Assembly (NCBI RefSeq): GCF_030052995.1
Contig: NZ_JASJPW010000001.1
Coordinates: forward strand, 802,501 to 866,500
Length of the DNA stretch: 64,000 bases
From: Gemmobacter sp. 24YEA27
GTDB lineage: Bacteria > Pseudomonadota > Alphaproteobacteria > Rhodobacterales > Rhodobacteraceae
Reading direction: 5' to 3'
Shown: positions 27,543 through 36,147 of the stretch, one piece after another
Position numbering within the stretch: the stretch's first letter is position 1
Layout of the letters: the number at the start of each line of letters is the position of its first letter
The notes under the pieces: generated by a model
The model's database searches: none
The model's input: the letters and a program-made list of their open reading frames with translations, nothing else
What the model was told of the DNA's origin: nothing
Made by a program: the position numbers and the translations under genes

Positions 27543-28472
27543 ATGCAAAACTCCCGTACCACCGAAGATGTGGCCCATGGCATCCGCTGCCGCGTGTTCG
27601 AACATTCGATGCGCAATAATGGTGGCTATCTGAGCCAGGCCTGTTCCGCCGCCGAGCAGCTGGCGTTTTTGTATAACGAGGCGCTGAACCTTGGTCCTTC
27701 GACCATGCCGCTGGTGCCGCCGCCCTTTGGCGGGGTGCCCTCGGCCGCGAACCATGATTACCGCACCGGCGCAGGCTATAACGGCCCGTTCGACGCCGTG
27801 CATGACCGTCTGTTCATCGCGCCCGCGCATTACGCGCTGGTGGCCTATGCCTGCCTGATCGAGGTCGGTCGCATGGCCCCCGAAGGGCTTGAGATGTTCA
27901 ACCAGGACGGGTCATCCGTCGAGATGATCGGTGCCGAACATTCCCCGGGGATGGAGGTGCATAATGGCACTCTTGGCATCGGGCTTTCGACCGGCGCGGG
28001 CCTTGCCTGGGGGCGCAAACGCCGTGGCGAGACCGGCGAGGTCTGTGTCTATATGTCAGACGGCGAGGTCCAGGAGGGCCAGACCTGGGAGGCAGTGCAG
28101 GCAGCCGCCCATCACGGCATCGACAATCTCTGGGCGCTGATGGACGTCAACCGCCAGCAATGCGACGGCGCGATGGATTCGGTGATGACCGTTGGCGACA
28201 TCGCCACCAAATTCCGCAATTTCGGCGCGGTGGTCGCCGAGGTTGACGCCCATGACCTGACCGCTTTGCGTCAGGCCAAAGCGACCCCGCATGAGGGCCA
28301 GCCGCTGATCGTCCTTGCCCATTCCAGTCCGACAAAGGGCATGGAATTCCTGATGAAGCGCTTCCCGCGCCTGCATTATGTGCGGTTCAAATCTGACGAG
28401 GAACGCCGCGAAATGAACATCGCCATTGCCGCCGAGCTTGGCATCGCACCCGTCGACCTGGGAGGGCACTGA
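27543..28472 (+). CDS. Transketolase, N-terminal (thiamine pyrophosphate-binding) subunit
   Basis: First half of a split transketolase, 309 residues. It carries the TPP/Mg motif (YMSDGEVQEGQTWEAVQAAAHH then LWALMDVNRQQCDG, about residues 175-210) and the GSLGIGLSTGAGLAWG-like block (NGTLGIGLSTGAG). The start at 27543 is set by GAGG six bases upstream. The C-terminal half is the next gene, 2 bp away. Split transketolases often act on unusual sugar phosphates in catabolic clusters, for example apulose-4-phosphate; here the substrate is unknown. Confidence 0.9.
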   Translation: MQNSRTTEDVAHGIRCRVFEHSMRNNGGYLSQACSAAEQLAFLYNEALNLGPSTMPLVPPPFGGVPSAANHDYRTGAGYNGPFDAVHDRLFIAPAHYALVAYACLIEVGRMAPEGLEMFNQDGSSVEMIGAEHSPGMEVHNGTLGIGLSTGAGLAWGRKRRGETGEVCVYMSDGEVQEGQTWEAVQAAAHHGIDNLWALMDVNRQQCDGAMDSVMTVGDIATKFRNFGAVVAEVDAHDLTALRQAKATPHEGQPLIVLAHSSPTKGMEFLMKRFPRLHYVRFKSDEERREMNIAIAAELGIAPVDLGGH

Positions 28473-28474
28473 AG

Positions 28475-29476
28475 ATGGAAATGGTGAACCGCCCCTATGC
28501 AAAGGCCTTCGAGGACTACGCCGTGCAGCACCCCGAGGTTCTGTGCCTTTCCGCCGATCTGACCTCCAGCTGCGAGATCGACGGCTTTCGCGACCGCCAT
28601 CCGGACCAGTTTCTGTCGCTTGGCATGGCCGAACAAAACATGCTGTCCTTTGCGGGCGGGCTTGGTCTGGCGGGGTTCCGGCCTTTCCTGCACTCGTTCG
28701 GCGTGTTCCTTTACCGCAGGCCCTATGACCAGCTGATGGCCTCCATAGCCTATCCGCGCCGCCAGGTGCGGCTGATGGGCTTTCTGCCGGGGATCACCAC
28801 GCCTGGCGGCATGACGCATCAGGCAATCGAAGACATATCGGTGATGCGCACCATCCCCAATATGACTGTGCTTGAGGCCGGGGACGCGACCGAGGTCGAG
28901 AGCATCGTCGCCGCCGCCGACTCTGTCGATGGCCCGGTCTATTGCCGCATCCTGCGCGGCGCGGTGCCACGGCTTTTCGATACCCCGCTGGAAATCGGCA
29001 AGATCCGCGTTCTGGCGGAAGGGACCGATGTGCTTGTCATCACCGCCGGCATCACCACCGAAGAGGCGATCCGGGCAAGGGCCGCGCTGGACCGGGCGGG
29101 GGTTTCGGTGCGTCACCTGCATCTGAACACCCTGAAACCCTTTGATGCGGCGACGATCATCGGCCATGCGGAACAGGTGAAACACGGCGTCATCACGCTG
29201 GAAAACCATCTGGTGACCGGCGGTATCGGCTCGATGGTGGCCGAGGCGCTGGCCGAGGCCGGGCTTTCGCGCCGCCTGATCCGGCTGGGGCTGCAGGACA
29301 CCTATGCCCATGGCGGCTCGCGCCCCTATCTCATGCGCTATTACGGGATGGATGCGCTGAGCCTTGTTCGCGCGGTCGAACGCCTGACCGGGCAGCAGAC
29401 CGGCATTGACGAAGACGCGCTAGGCGCGGTCCGGGTCGAGGCGGTGCATTCGGTGGTCAAGGCCGAGGCGCTTTGA
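28475..29476 (+). CDS. Transketolase, C-terminal (pyrimidine-binding) subunit
   Basis: Second half of the split transketolase, 333 residues, with the pyrimidine-binding domain (SLGMAEQNMLSFAGGLGLAGFRPF, containing the conserved Glu that activates TPP) and a C-terminal regulatory domain (DVLVITAGITTEEAIRA, VITLENHLVTGGIGSMV). It shares an operon with the transporter and overlaps the RuBisCO-like gene by one base (TGATG). The two halves would form an alpha2beta2 enzyme moving a two-carbon ketol unit. Confidence 0.9.
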   Translation: MEMVNRPYAKAFEDYAVQHPEVLCLSADLTSSCEIDGFRDRHPDQFLSLGMAEQNMLSFAGGLGLAGFRPFLHSFGVFLYRRPYDQLMASIAYPRRQVRLMGFLPGITTPGGMTHQAIEDISVMRTIPNMTVLEAGDATEVESIVAAADSVDGPVYCRILRGAVPRLFDTPLEIGKIRVLAEGTDVLVITAGITTEEAIRARAALDRAGVSVRHLHLNTLKPFDAATIIGHAEQVKHGVITLENHLVTGGIGSMVAEALAEAGLSRRLIRLGLQDTYAHGGSRPYLMRYYGMDALSLVRAVERLTGQQTGIDEDALGAVRVEAVHSVVKAEAL

Positions 29477-30594
29477 TGCGCTTCACCGTCACCTACCGCA
29501 TCCGCGCCGGTGATCTGGCCGAAGCCCGCGCCCGCGCGGATGCAATCGCGCTGGAACAGACGGTCGAGATCCCGCGCGCGGTGGTGCCGCCGGGCTATAT
29601 CGAAGACGAGATCCTCGGCCGGGTTGAAGAGACCGGCACGCTGTCGGAGGGCGTCTTTCAGGCGAAAATCTCTTACTCGCCCGACAGCGCCGGAGAGGAG
29701 TTCAGCCAGTTCCTGAATGTGGTTTTCGGCAATTCCTCGATCCAGCAGGGGATCCGGGTGACCGGAGTTGAGCCGGGTGAGACGATGCTGGCGCGCTTTC
29801 CCGGCCCGCGTTTCGGCATCAAAGGCATCCGGGCGCGCTGCGGTCGCGCAACAGGCGGAATGATTGCGCCGGTGCTGAAGCCGATGGGCCAGCCACCTGC
29901 GGCCTTTGCCGCGCTGGCCGCGGGCGCTGTGCGCGGTGGGGCTGACATCATCAAGGAAGACCACGGGCTTGCGGGCCAGGCGGCAGCACCCTTCGAGGCA
30001 CGGGTCGAGGCGGTGGCGCAGGCTGTCGCAAAGGCCAATGCCGAATATGGGCGTAGTGTCATCTATATCCCGAACCTCTCCGGCCCGGCGGATCAGATCG
30101 AGGCGCGGCTGCGCTTTGCAAAGGAGGCCGGGGCGGGCGGCGTGATCGTGATGCCGGGGCTTCTGGGCTTTGGCCTCGTGCATCGCATCGCGCAGGATGC
30201 GGGCCTTGACCTGCCGGTGATGACGCATCCGTCTTTCCTGGGCCCCTGGGTGCTTTCGCCCGATACCGGCATAGATCACGGCGTGATCTTCGGCACGCTT
30301 CAGCGGCTTGCGGGCGCGGATATTTCCGTTTTCCCGAATGTCGGCGGGCGGTTCGGCTTTTCCGCGCCCGAATGCCTGCAAATCGCCGATGCCTGCCGCG
30401 CGCCCGACGGGCCGGGGGCGGCAATGCTCCCCAGCCCCGGTGGCGGGATGAGCGTGGAGCGTGCCGCTGACATGGTGCGGATGTATGGCCAGGATGTCGT
30501 CTATCTGCTGGGCGGCAGCCTGCTGGCCGATCCGCCGAACATCCATCTTGCCGTGAGCGCGATGCGCAAGGCGGTGGATGCGGCGGAGAGCTGA
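29476..30594 (+). CDS. RuBisCO-like protein (form IV)
   Basis: A 372-residue member of the RuBisCO large-subunit superfamily, shorter than true large subunits (about 450-480). Conserved remnants of the active site: APVLKPMG (equivalent of Lys175) and GGADIIKEDHG (equivalent of the carbamylated Lys201, with Asp kept but Glu204 replaced by His). MTHPSFLG corresponds to the region after strand 5. Loop 6 with the mobile lysine is absent, so CO2 fixation is not expected. Known form IV roles include 5-methylthioribulose-1-phosphate isomerisation, diketomethylthiopentyl-phosphate enolisation and 3-oxo-isoapionate-4-phosphate decarboxylation. Context with MtnA/MtnK favours a substituted pentulose phosphate, context with transketolase an apiose-like route. 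ATG at 29476 overlaps the preceding stop. Confidence 0.9.
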   Translation: MRFTVTYRIRAGDLAEARARADAIALEQTVEIPRAVVPPGYIEDEILGRVEETGTLSEGVFQAKISYSPDSAGEEFSQFLNVVFGNSSIQQGIRVTGVEPGETMLARFPGPRFGIKGIRARCGRATGGMIAPVLKPMGQPPAAFAALAAGAVRGGADIIKEDHGLAGQAAAPFEARVEAVAQAVAKANAEYGRSVIYIPNLSGPADQIEARLRFAKEAGAGGVIVMPGLLGFGLVHRIAQDAGLDLPVMTHPSFLGPWVLSPDTGIDHGVIFGTLQRLAGADISVFPNVGGRFGFSAPECLQIADACRAPDGPGAAMLPSPGGGMSVERAADMVRMYGQDVVYLLGGSLLADPPNIHLAVSAMRKAVDAAES

Positions 30595-30597
30595 GGC

Positions 30598-31728
30598 TCA
30601 GCCATTGGATGTTCCGGGCAAGAGGCGGCGGTCCAGCGCCTCGCCTGCCGCGTCAAACAGATGGCAGTCGGCTGCACTGAACCCGAGGGTGACCGCCTGA
30701 TCCGCCTTTATCGCCTGGTCGCCGGGCAAAGCGATGCAGAATGAGGTTTCAGCTGTGCCGTTCAGGCTGGCCCAGGCGATGGTCTGCTGCCCAAGATGTT
30801 CGACCACCGAAGGCGTCACCCCAAGCTGCATCTCTCTTCCCGTAAGGGTAAGATGTTCTGGCCGGATCCCGAGAGTGAAGGTCTGGCCGGCTGCGGCCGC
30901 AGTCGCATGAACCGGAATCGTCACCGCTTTGCCCTGCCAGTCAATCACCGCGCCGGCATCGGTGACCCCGGTGCAGGTGACGGGCAGGAAATTCATCCGC
31001 GGATTGCCGATGAACCCCGCGACGAATGTGTTTTGCGGCTTGTGATACAGATCCAGCGGCGCACCGACCTGGGCGATGTAACCCGCATTCAGCACCACGA
31101 TCCGATCGGCCATGGTCATCGCCTCGACCTGGTCATGTGTCACGTAGATCATCGTGGCGCCAAGCTGTTTATGCAGCCGCGTGAGTTCAATCCGCATATC
31201 AGCGCGCAGGGCGGCATCAAGATTCGAGAGCGGCTCGTCAAAGAGGAAGATTTCGGGCGCGCGCACGATGGCACGGCCGATGGCGACGCGCTGGCGCTGA
31301 CCGCCGGAAAGCTGGCCGGGCTTTTGTTTCAGCCGCTGGTCAAGATGCAGGATCTTTGCCGCCGCCGTCACCTTTTCGCGGATCACCGCCTCGGGCGCGC
31401 GTTCGACGCGCAGCGGGAAGGCGATATTCTCGAAAACCGACATATGCGGGTAAAGCGCGTAAGACTGGAACACCATCGCGATGCCGCGTTTTACCGGGGC
31501 AAGATCATTCACCCGCTTGCCATCGATCACGATATCGCCGGCCGTGGTATGTTCCAGCCCGGCGATCATCCTGAGCAGCGTCGATTTCCCGCAGCCCGAG
31601 GGGCCGACAAAAACGATGAACTCGCCTTCCGTCACATCAAGGTTCACGCCTTTGACGACCTCGAACTGGCCGAAGGTCTTCACCACGTTTTTCAACGACA
31701 ACTGGCCCAAAGAGCGGATCCTTTTCAT
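30598..31728 (-). CDS. ABC transporter ATPase, MalK/UgpC-like
   Basis: ATP-binding subunit of 376 residues for a CUT1-type sugar importer. Walker A GPSGCGKST, Q-loop MVFQSYALYPHMSVFENIAFPL, signature LSGGQRQRVAIGRA, Walker B IFLFDEPLSNLD, H-loop YVTHDQVEAMTMAD, then a C-terminal TOBE domain with LGIRPEHL. Last gene of the minus-strand transporter operon, converging with the RuBisCO-like gene with only 3 bp between stops. Confidence 0.92.
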   Translation of the reverse strand: MKRIRSLGQLSLKNVVKTFGQFEVVKGVNLDVTEGEFIVFVGPSGCGKSTLLRMIAGLEHTTAGDIVIDGKRVNDLAPVKRGIAMVFQSYALYPHMSVFENIAFPLRVERAPEAVIREKVTAAAKILHLDQRLKQKPGQLSGGQRQRVAIGRAIVRAPEIFLFDEPLSNLDAALRADMRIELTRLHKQLGATMIYVTHDQVEAMTMADRIVVLNAGYIAQVGAPLDLYHKPQNTFVAGFIGNPRMNFLPVTCTGVTDAGAVIDWQGKAVTIPVHATAAAAGQTFTLGIRPEHLTLTGREMQLGVTPSVVEHLGQQTIAWASLNGTAETSFCIALPGDQAIKADQAVTLGFSAADCHLFDAAGEALDRRLLPGTSNG

Positions 31729-31735
31729 GCAAGGA

Positions 31736-31766
31736 TCACGGCGGCAGGGGAGATGTGCCGCCGTGA
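31736..31766 (-). terminator. Intercistronic stem-loop between binding-protein and ATPase genes
   Basis: TCACGGCGGCA and TGCCGCCGTGA make an 11-bp stem with a 9-base loop, lying after the binding-protein stop on the minus strand. No T-run; likely an mRNA-stabilising or attenuating element. Confidence 0.6.
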
Positions 31767-31810
31767 CAGGGAGAAGGGCCAGCCGGAGCGAGGAGGCAGG
31801 CCCCCGCGCC

Positions 31811-33028
31811 TTACTTGTATTCTTCCAAAGCGGCGGCGGCTTTGGTCAGCGCCGCCTGAGGTTCGGCGGTGCCGGTCACGACAGATTGCACCATTTCGAT
31901 CATGACATTCTGGAAGCCTTTGTAATCGGTGAACAAAGGTTCCGGACCGCCGAATTCGATCCCGTCAACAAAAGGCTTCCAATAGGGCGCGGCCGCCAGC
32001 ATCGCATCCACCGCCGGGCTGGGGCGCAGCGGTGTCAGCCCTGCAGCACCACCGGCCTCATATTCCTCCTGCACCTTGGGTGAGGTGATGAACTTCGCGA
32101 ATTCTATGGTTTTGTCTTCGACCCCCGACCCTTTGAACACCGCAAGGCTGTCGGTGATCAGAAGCGTGCCCTTTCCCCTGGCCGATGGCCCGAGCGGGAG
32201 ATCGGTTACGCCCCAGTCGACCTTGGTATCGGCCAGAAGGAAGGCCGCACCCACCGAGGCCTGGATCATGCCGACCTGACCATCCAGGAAGATCGCGCGG
32301 ATTTCGTTCTGCTCATAGGCGGTGGCGCCTTCGACGGAGTAAGGCGTGATGTCCTTATAGGCGGTCAGCGCGGCCAGAACATCGGGGCTGTCGAGGGTGA
32401 TCTTGCCCCCGGCATCGATCACCTGGCCGTTATTGGTGTAGACCCAGTGCAGGAACTGGTGGACGGTATTGTCAAAGGTCTTGGCGGGCAGGCCATAGCC
32501 GGCCTTGCCGGTTTTTTCCTTGATGACCTTGGCGAAGTCGATCTCTTCGGCCCAGGTAACCGGCGGCTTTTCCGGATCAAGCCCGGCCTCTTTGAAGAGC
32601 CCCTTGTTCCAGTAAAGCGCCTTGGTCGAAAACGCGACCGGCACGCCCCATTGGGTGCCGTCAAAGGTGACGGTATCGACGATATGGGGGTAATAGGCGG
32701 CTTTTTCCTCATCCGTCATCGGCACTTCGACGATCAGGTCGTTCAGCGCAAACTCCTTCAGCGTGCGCGAGCCGACATAGGCCATCGCGGCGGGCGAGCC
32801 GGCTGCCGCCAGCGTTGTCGCCTTGTCCTGGCACTGGCCCCAGCCCACGACCTCGGGTTTGACCGACCAGCCGTCATTGGCGGCTTCCCATTCCTTGATA
32901 TATTTCTCATGGACCGGGTCCATCTTGTCGCCGCAATAGATCCAGCTGATGTCTTCAGCCAGGGCGGGCAGCGCGGTCGTGGTGGCAAGCACCGCGCCGA
33001 TCAGGCTATTCCGAAGCAGGTTGGACAC
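31811..33028 (-). CDS. ABC transporter periplasmic sugar-binding protein (MalE/UgpB-like)
   Basis: Extracellular binding protein of 405 residues. Sec signal peptide residues 1-24 (ALPALAED). Family features: WVYTNNGQVIDAGGKITLDSPDVLAAL and the hinge blocks typical of CUT1 sugar-binding proteins. It precedes the ATPase and follows two permeases in one minus-strand operon. Given NagA, NagB, the ROK kinase and GH20 nearby, N-acetylglucosamine, chitobiose or a related amino sugar is the likely ligand; that is inference from context. Confidence 0.9.
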   Translation of the reverse strand: MSNLLRNSLIGAVLATTTALPALAEDISWIYCGDKMDPVHEKYIKEWEAANDGWSVKPEVVGWGQCQDKATTLAAAGSPAAMAYVGSRTLKEFALNDLIVEVPMTDEEKAAYYPHIVDTVTFDGTQWGVPVAFSTKALYWNKGLFKEAGLDPEKPPVTWAEEIDFAKVIKEKTGKAGYGLPAKTFDNTVHQFLHWVYTNNGQVIDAGGKITLDSPDVLAALTAYKDITPYSVEGATAYEQNEIRAIFLDGQVGMIQASVGAAFLLADTKVDWGVTDLPLGPSARGKGTLLITDSLAVFKGSGVEDKTIEFAKFITSPKVQEEYEAGGAAGLTPLRPSPAVDAMLAAAPYWKPFVDGIEFGGPEPLFTDYKGFQNVMIEMVQSVVTGTAEPQAALTKAAAALEEYK

Positions 33029-33056
33029 GTCACATACTCCCGGTTGTGAAGGGTTT

Positions 33057-33926
33057 TTATTTTACCGCCCCGGCGGTCAGCCCGCCGACAAGGTATCTTT
33101 GCAGGAAGAAGATGATGACCATGGCCGGGGCGATGCCCACGAAAGCGGCGGCCATCAGCTCGTTCCAGACCACATCCTGCTTGCCGAAAAAGGCATAAAG
33201 GCCAATCGGCAGCGGCATATATTCGGTCTTGGAATTGAAGGTCAGCGCGAAGATGAATTGCTGGCTATAGGCGCCGATGAAGGTGACCATCGCGACCACC
33301 ACGATCCCGGGGCTGGCAATCGGCAGCACCACCCGGCGAAAGATGTAAAACTGGCTGGCGCCATCGGTCCAGGCGGCCTCGTTCAGCTCAGACGGGATGC
33401 GCATCATATAGGTGCGCAACAGCCAGACCGCCGAAGGGATCAGGAAGGCCGCGCCCGGAACGATCATCGCCCAATAGGTGTTGAGCATGCCAAGGCTGCG
33501 CATCAGCCGGAACAAAGGGATCAGCAGCACCGCCCCGGAAAACATCGAGACCGCGAGAAAGCCGCCCAGCACCAGCCCCATGCCCCTGAAATCGAACCGC
33601 GCAAAGGCATAGGCGGCGGGCACCACTAGAAGCAGCACGATCACGGTGGCCGCGGTCGAGATCAGGAAAGAGTTGAACACATACCAGGCAAAGCCAGGCA
33701 CCCGCTCCCACATGGTCGAATAGGCGGCGAAAGAGCCGTTTTCCGGCCAGAAGCTGTAGGGGGTGGAAAAGAGCTCGGCCAGCGGCTTCAGGCTGACCAG
33801 GAAGCCTTCGATGAACGGTGCCAGCAGGAAGAACAGGAAGACAAAGATCCCGGCATAGATCGCGATCACCTCCCACCAGTGGTAGCGATCAATCATCGGC
33901 GTGTTTTTGTCATGGAACAAAGCCAT
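33057..33926 (-). CDS. CUT1 sugar ABC transporter permease (MalG-like)
   Basis: Inner-membrane permease of 289 residues with six hydrophobic segments. The EAA coupling loop is PSELNEAAWTDGASQFYIFRRVVLP-like (residues about 185-210). It begins 3 bp after the MalF-like gene ends and is 28 bp before the binding-protein gene. Confidence 0.92.
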   Translation of the reverse strand: MALFHDKNTPMIDRYHWWEVIAIYAGIFVFLFFLLAPFIEGFLVSLKPLAELFSTPYSFWPENGSFAAYSTMWERVPGFAWYVFNSFLISTAATVIVLLLVVPAAYAFARFDFRGMGLVLGGFLAVSMFSGAVLLIPLFRLMRSLGMLNTYWAMIVPGAAFLIPSAVWLLRTYMMRIPSELNEAAWTDGASQFYIFRRVVLPIASPGIVVVAMVTFIGAYSQQFIFALTFNSKTEYMPLPIGLYAFFGKQDVVWNELMAAAFVGIAPAMVIIFFLQRYLVGGLTAGAVK

Positions 33927-33929
33927 GGC

Positions 33930-34817
33930 CTATTCCTTTCCGCCAATGGTCTGCAGCCGCCGCGTCACCCGGAAATAGGCGAGGCAGAAGAGCGAGAGGA
34001 AAATGCAGATCACCACCGCCCGCGCGGCACCTTCGCCGTATTTTTTCGACCCGATGGCGGTGTGATAGGTGTCGATGATCATGGTGGTGGTCGACCCCGA
34101 AGGCCCGCCTTGCGTCAGGATCCAGATGATATCGAAAGAGTTGAAGGTCGCGATCAGCGAGAGCATCGACATTGTGATCATCGCCGGCAGCATCAAAGGC
34201 AGGGTGATGCGGCGAAAGCGGGTCCAGCGGCTGGCACCATCGGCCCAGGCGGCCTCGTAAAGGTCTTTCGGGATCGACTGGATGGCGGCGAGGAAATAGA
34301 TCGTCACCATCGGCACGCCGATCCAGACATCGGTGACGATAGTGGCCCAATAGGCGGTCTCGCCATAAGCCAGAAACGCCACCGGCCCGTCGGTCAGGCC
34401 AAAGCGCTGCAACAGGCCCGAGATCATCCCGAACTGGCCATTATACATCCAGCCCCACATGAAAATGCCAATCGCCATCGGCACGATCCAGGGCGGCATG
34501 GTCAGGATGCGGAACAGATAGCGCCCCGGCACGGCGGCGTTCAGCAGGACCGCGCCAAAGGTGCCGATGATCATTTTCAGCGCCACCGAGTAAAACGTCC
34601 AGGTGAAGGTGCGCCAGATCACGCCGAAGAAGGTCTCGTTGAAGATCTTCTCATAATTGGCGGTGCCGACGTAATTCGTCACCTTGCGCAGGCTCGCATC
34701 GGTAAAGGAAAGGCGGAAGGTCTCGACCAGCGGCCAGGCCACGATCACCAGCACATAGAGGATCGCCGGGGCCAGCAGCGCCCAGGCGAAGATCCAGGCG
34801 GATCGCGAACTGGTCAT
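33930..34817 (-). CDS. CUT1 sugar ABC transporter permease (MalF-like)
   Basis: Inner-membrane permease of 295 residues with six hydrophobic segments and an EAA loop (PKDLYEAAWADGASRWTRF). Its ATG probably overlaps the stop of the preceding dehydrogenase gene (ATGA) once a suspected single-base indel there is corrected. Confidence 0.92.
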   Translation of the reverse strand: MTSSRSAWIFAWALLAPAILYVLVIVAWPLVETFRLSFTDASLRKVTNYVGTANYEKIFNETFFGVIWRTFTWTFYSVALKMIIGTFGAVLLNAAVPGRYLFRILTMPPWIVPMAIGIFMWGWMYNGQFGMISGLLQRFGLTDGPVAFLAYGETAYWATIVTDVWIGVPMVTIYFLAAIQSIPKDLYEAAWADGASRWTRFRRITLPLMLPAMITMSMLSLIATFNSFDIIWILTQGGPSGSTTTMIIDTYHTAIGSKKYGEGAARAVVICIFLSLFCLAYFRVTRRLQTIGGKE

Positions 34818-35972
34818 GCAGCCCCTTCCGCGTCAGGGCCTCGTCATAACGGTCCCAGACCGGGCGCAGATCGACCACCTGGCGGGAATGGCGCGCCTGA
34901 TCCATGGAAAGCGCCAGCACACCCGCCTCCAGCGCGTCGAGCGTCGAGACCGGCAGCGCCGCGCCTCTGGTGACATTCGCGACGATCCCGGCGGCCATTT
35001 CCTCATCGGCGCCGTAATGTTGCGACAGGGCCGTGGCCTTGTATTCGCGGTCAATCAGCCGCTGTTCCGACAGCACATCGGTCACGCGGAAAAAGCCGCG
35101 GATGAAATCGCCCTCGGCCTGGGCTTTGGTGCCAAAGGCCGCGAAACGGCGGAACTGATCGGGGGCGTTCAGATTGGTGTGGAAATTCATCCCCACGCCA
35201 TTGGTGTATTCCACGATGGCCACCTGATAGTCGATGATATCGCCATCGGAATCGAAGACCTTGTCCGACCCGTTCCAGCCCGAGGGCTTTTTGTGGAACA
35301 TATCCATGTCGTTAACCCCATAAGTGCGCGGGTCATTCGCCGGGATAAAGGTCTTCCGGCCCCGAACGAGGCCACCCGTTCGGGTCGCGCCTGGATCAGA
35401 CCGTTGTAAAGGTCGAGATCATGGCAGCACTTTTCCAGCATGAAGCTGCCGGACCATTTCTCATAGCGCCGCCAGTCGCGCATGAAAAACGCGCCGTGAT
35501 AAGGGTAGATATGTTCTGCGGCCTCGACCGAGACGATATTGCCCAGGGTGCCGGCGTCACGCGCGGCCAGCAGGTCGCGGTAAAGCGGCGCATAGCGCAA
35601 GACGAGGCCAACCGAGAGGTTTTCGTGCCCGTATCTCGCCAGCAACGCGGCCAGCGCATAAGTGTCCTCAAGTGACGAGACGAGGGGCTTTTCGCTGAAG
35701 ACTTTGACCCCCGCCTCCAGCCCCAGGCGGATATGGTGCAGGTGGAAATGGTTGGGCGAGCCGATCATCAGCAGATCAAAGCCGCCGGCCTTAACCAGCG
35801 CCTCGGGGCTTTCATGCGGGATGCCGGCGGGAATGCCGTGTTCGGTCAGGGTCGCCATGCCGGCCGGGGCCGGATCGTAATAGCCCACGATCTCGAAATC
35901 CGGGTCCATCTCCCGGAATACATGGCCAAGATAGCCGAGACGAAAGCCGAGGCCGATAATCGCGACTCGCAT
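34814..35972 (-). pseudogene. Gfo/Idh/MocA-family oxidoreductase (two apparent frameshifts)
   Basis: NAD(P)-dependent sugar dehydrogenase family. The N-terminal Rossmann domain is clear (VAIIGLGFRLGYLG; EKPLVSSLEDTYAL with the catalytic-site Lys of the EKP motif). The frame breaks at the C-run 35360-35363 after RVASFG; one extra base continues as RKTFIPANDPRTYGVNDMDM and the C-terminal domain in the second frame. A second break at 34822-34825 is likely: one added base gives a stop overlapping the permease ATG, instead of 166 bp of reading into it. Repaired length is 386 residues, normal for the family. First gene of the transporter operon; it may oxidise the imported sugar or its derivative. 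Confidence 0.8.
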
Positions 35973-35988
35973 AATTCACTCCCTGGGG

Positions 35989-36003
35989 AGAAATTCTTTT
36001 TCT
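35989..36003 (-). promoter_or_regulatory. AGAAA-N5-TTTCT inverted repeat, possible RpiR operator variant
   Basis: Lies 17 bp upstream of the dehydrogenase ATG. It resembles the TGAAA-N4/5-TTTCA repeats before the NTF2-like/RpiR genes and before RidA-NagB. The match is partial, so the assignment is tentative. Confidence 0.35.
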
Positions 36004-36097
36004 GCATCATGGAGGGTTGTCGCGATGTTCGTCAATGAATTTTCGATGATGTGCTTAAGTTATGTAATTTGTTTTCATGGTGGTGACTGATCCACGC

Positions 36098-36124
36098 AAA
36101 ACCGGCGGAAAATCACTCCGCCGG
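36098..36124 (-). terminator. Rho-independent terminator after the nagA-kinase operon
   Basis: On the minus strand CCGGCGG and CCGCCGG form a 7-bp stem with a 9-base loop followed by TTTT. It separates the amino-sugar enzyme operon from the transporter operon downstream. Confidence 0.7.
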
Positions 36125-36147
36125 GAAACCGGAAAATATGGGGTGGG

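Noticed and set aside
34651..34813. C-terminal tail of the dehydrogenase frame extending into the permease gene
   Set aside because: The tail is non-homologous in character, and a one-base correction yields a stop overlapping the permease start as in the other gene pairs.
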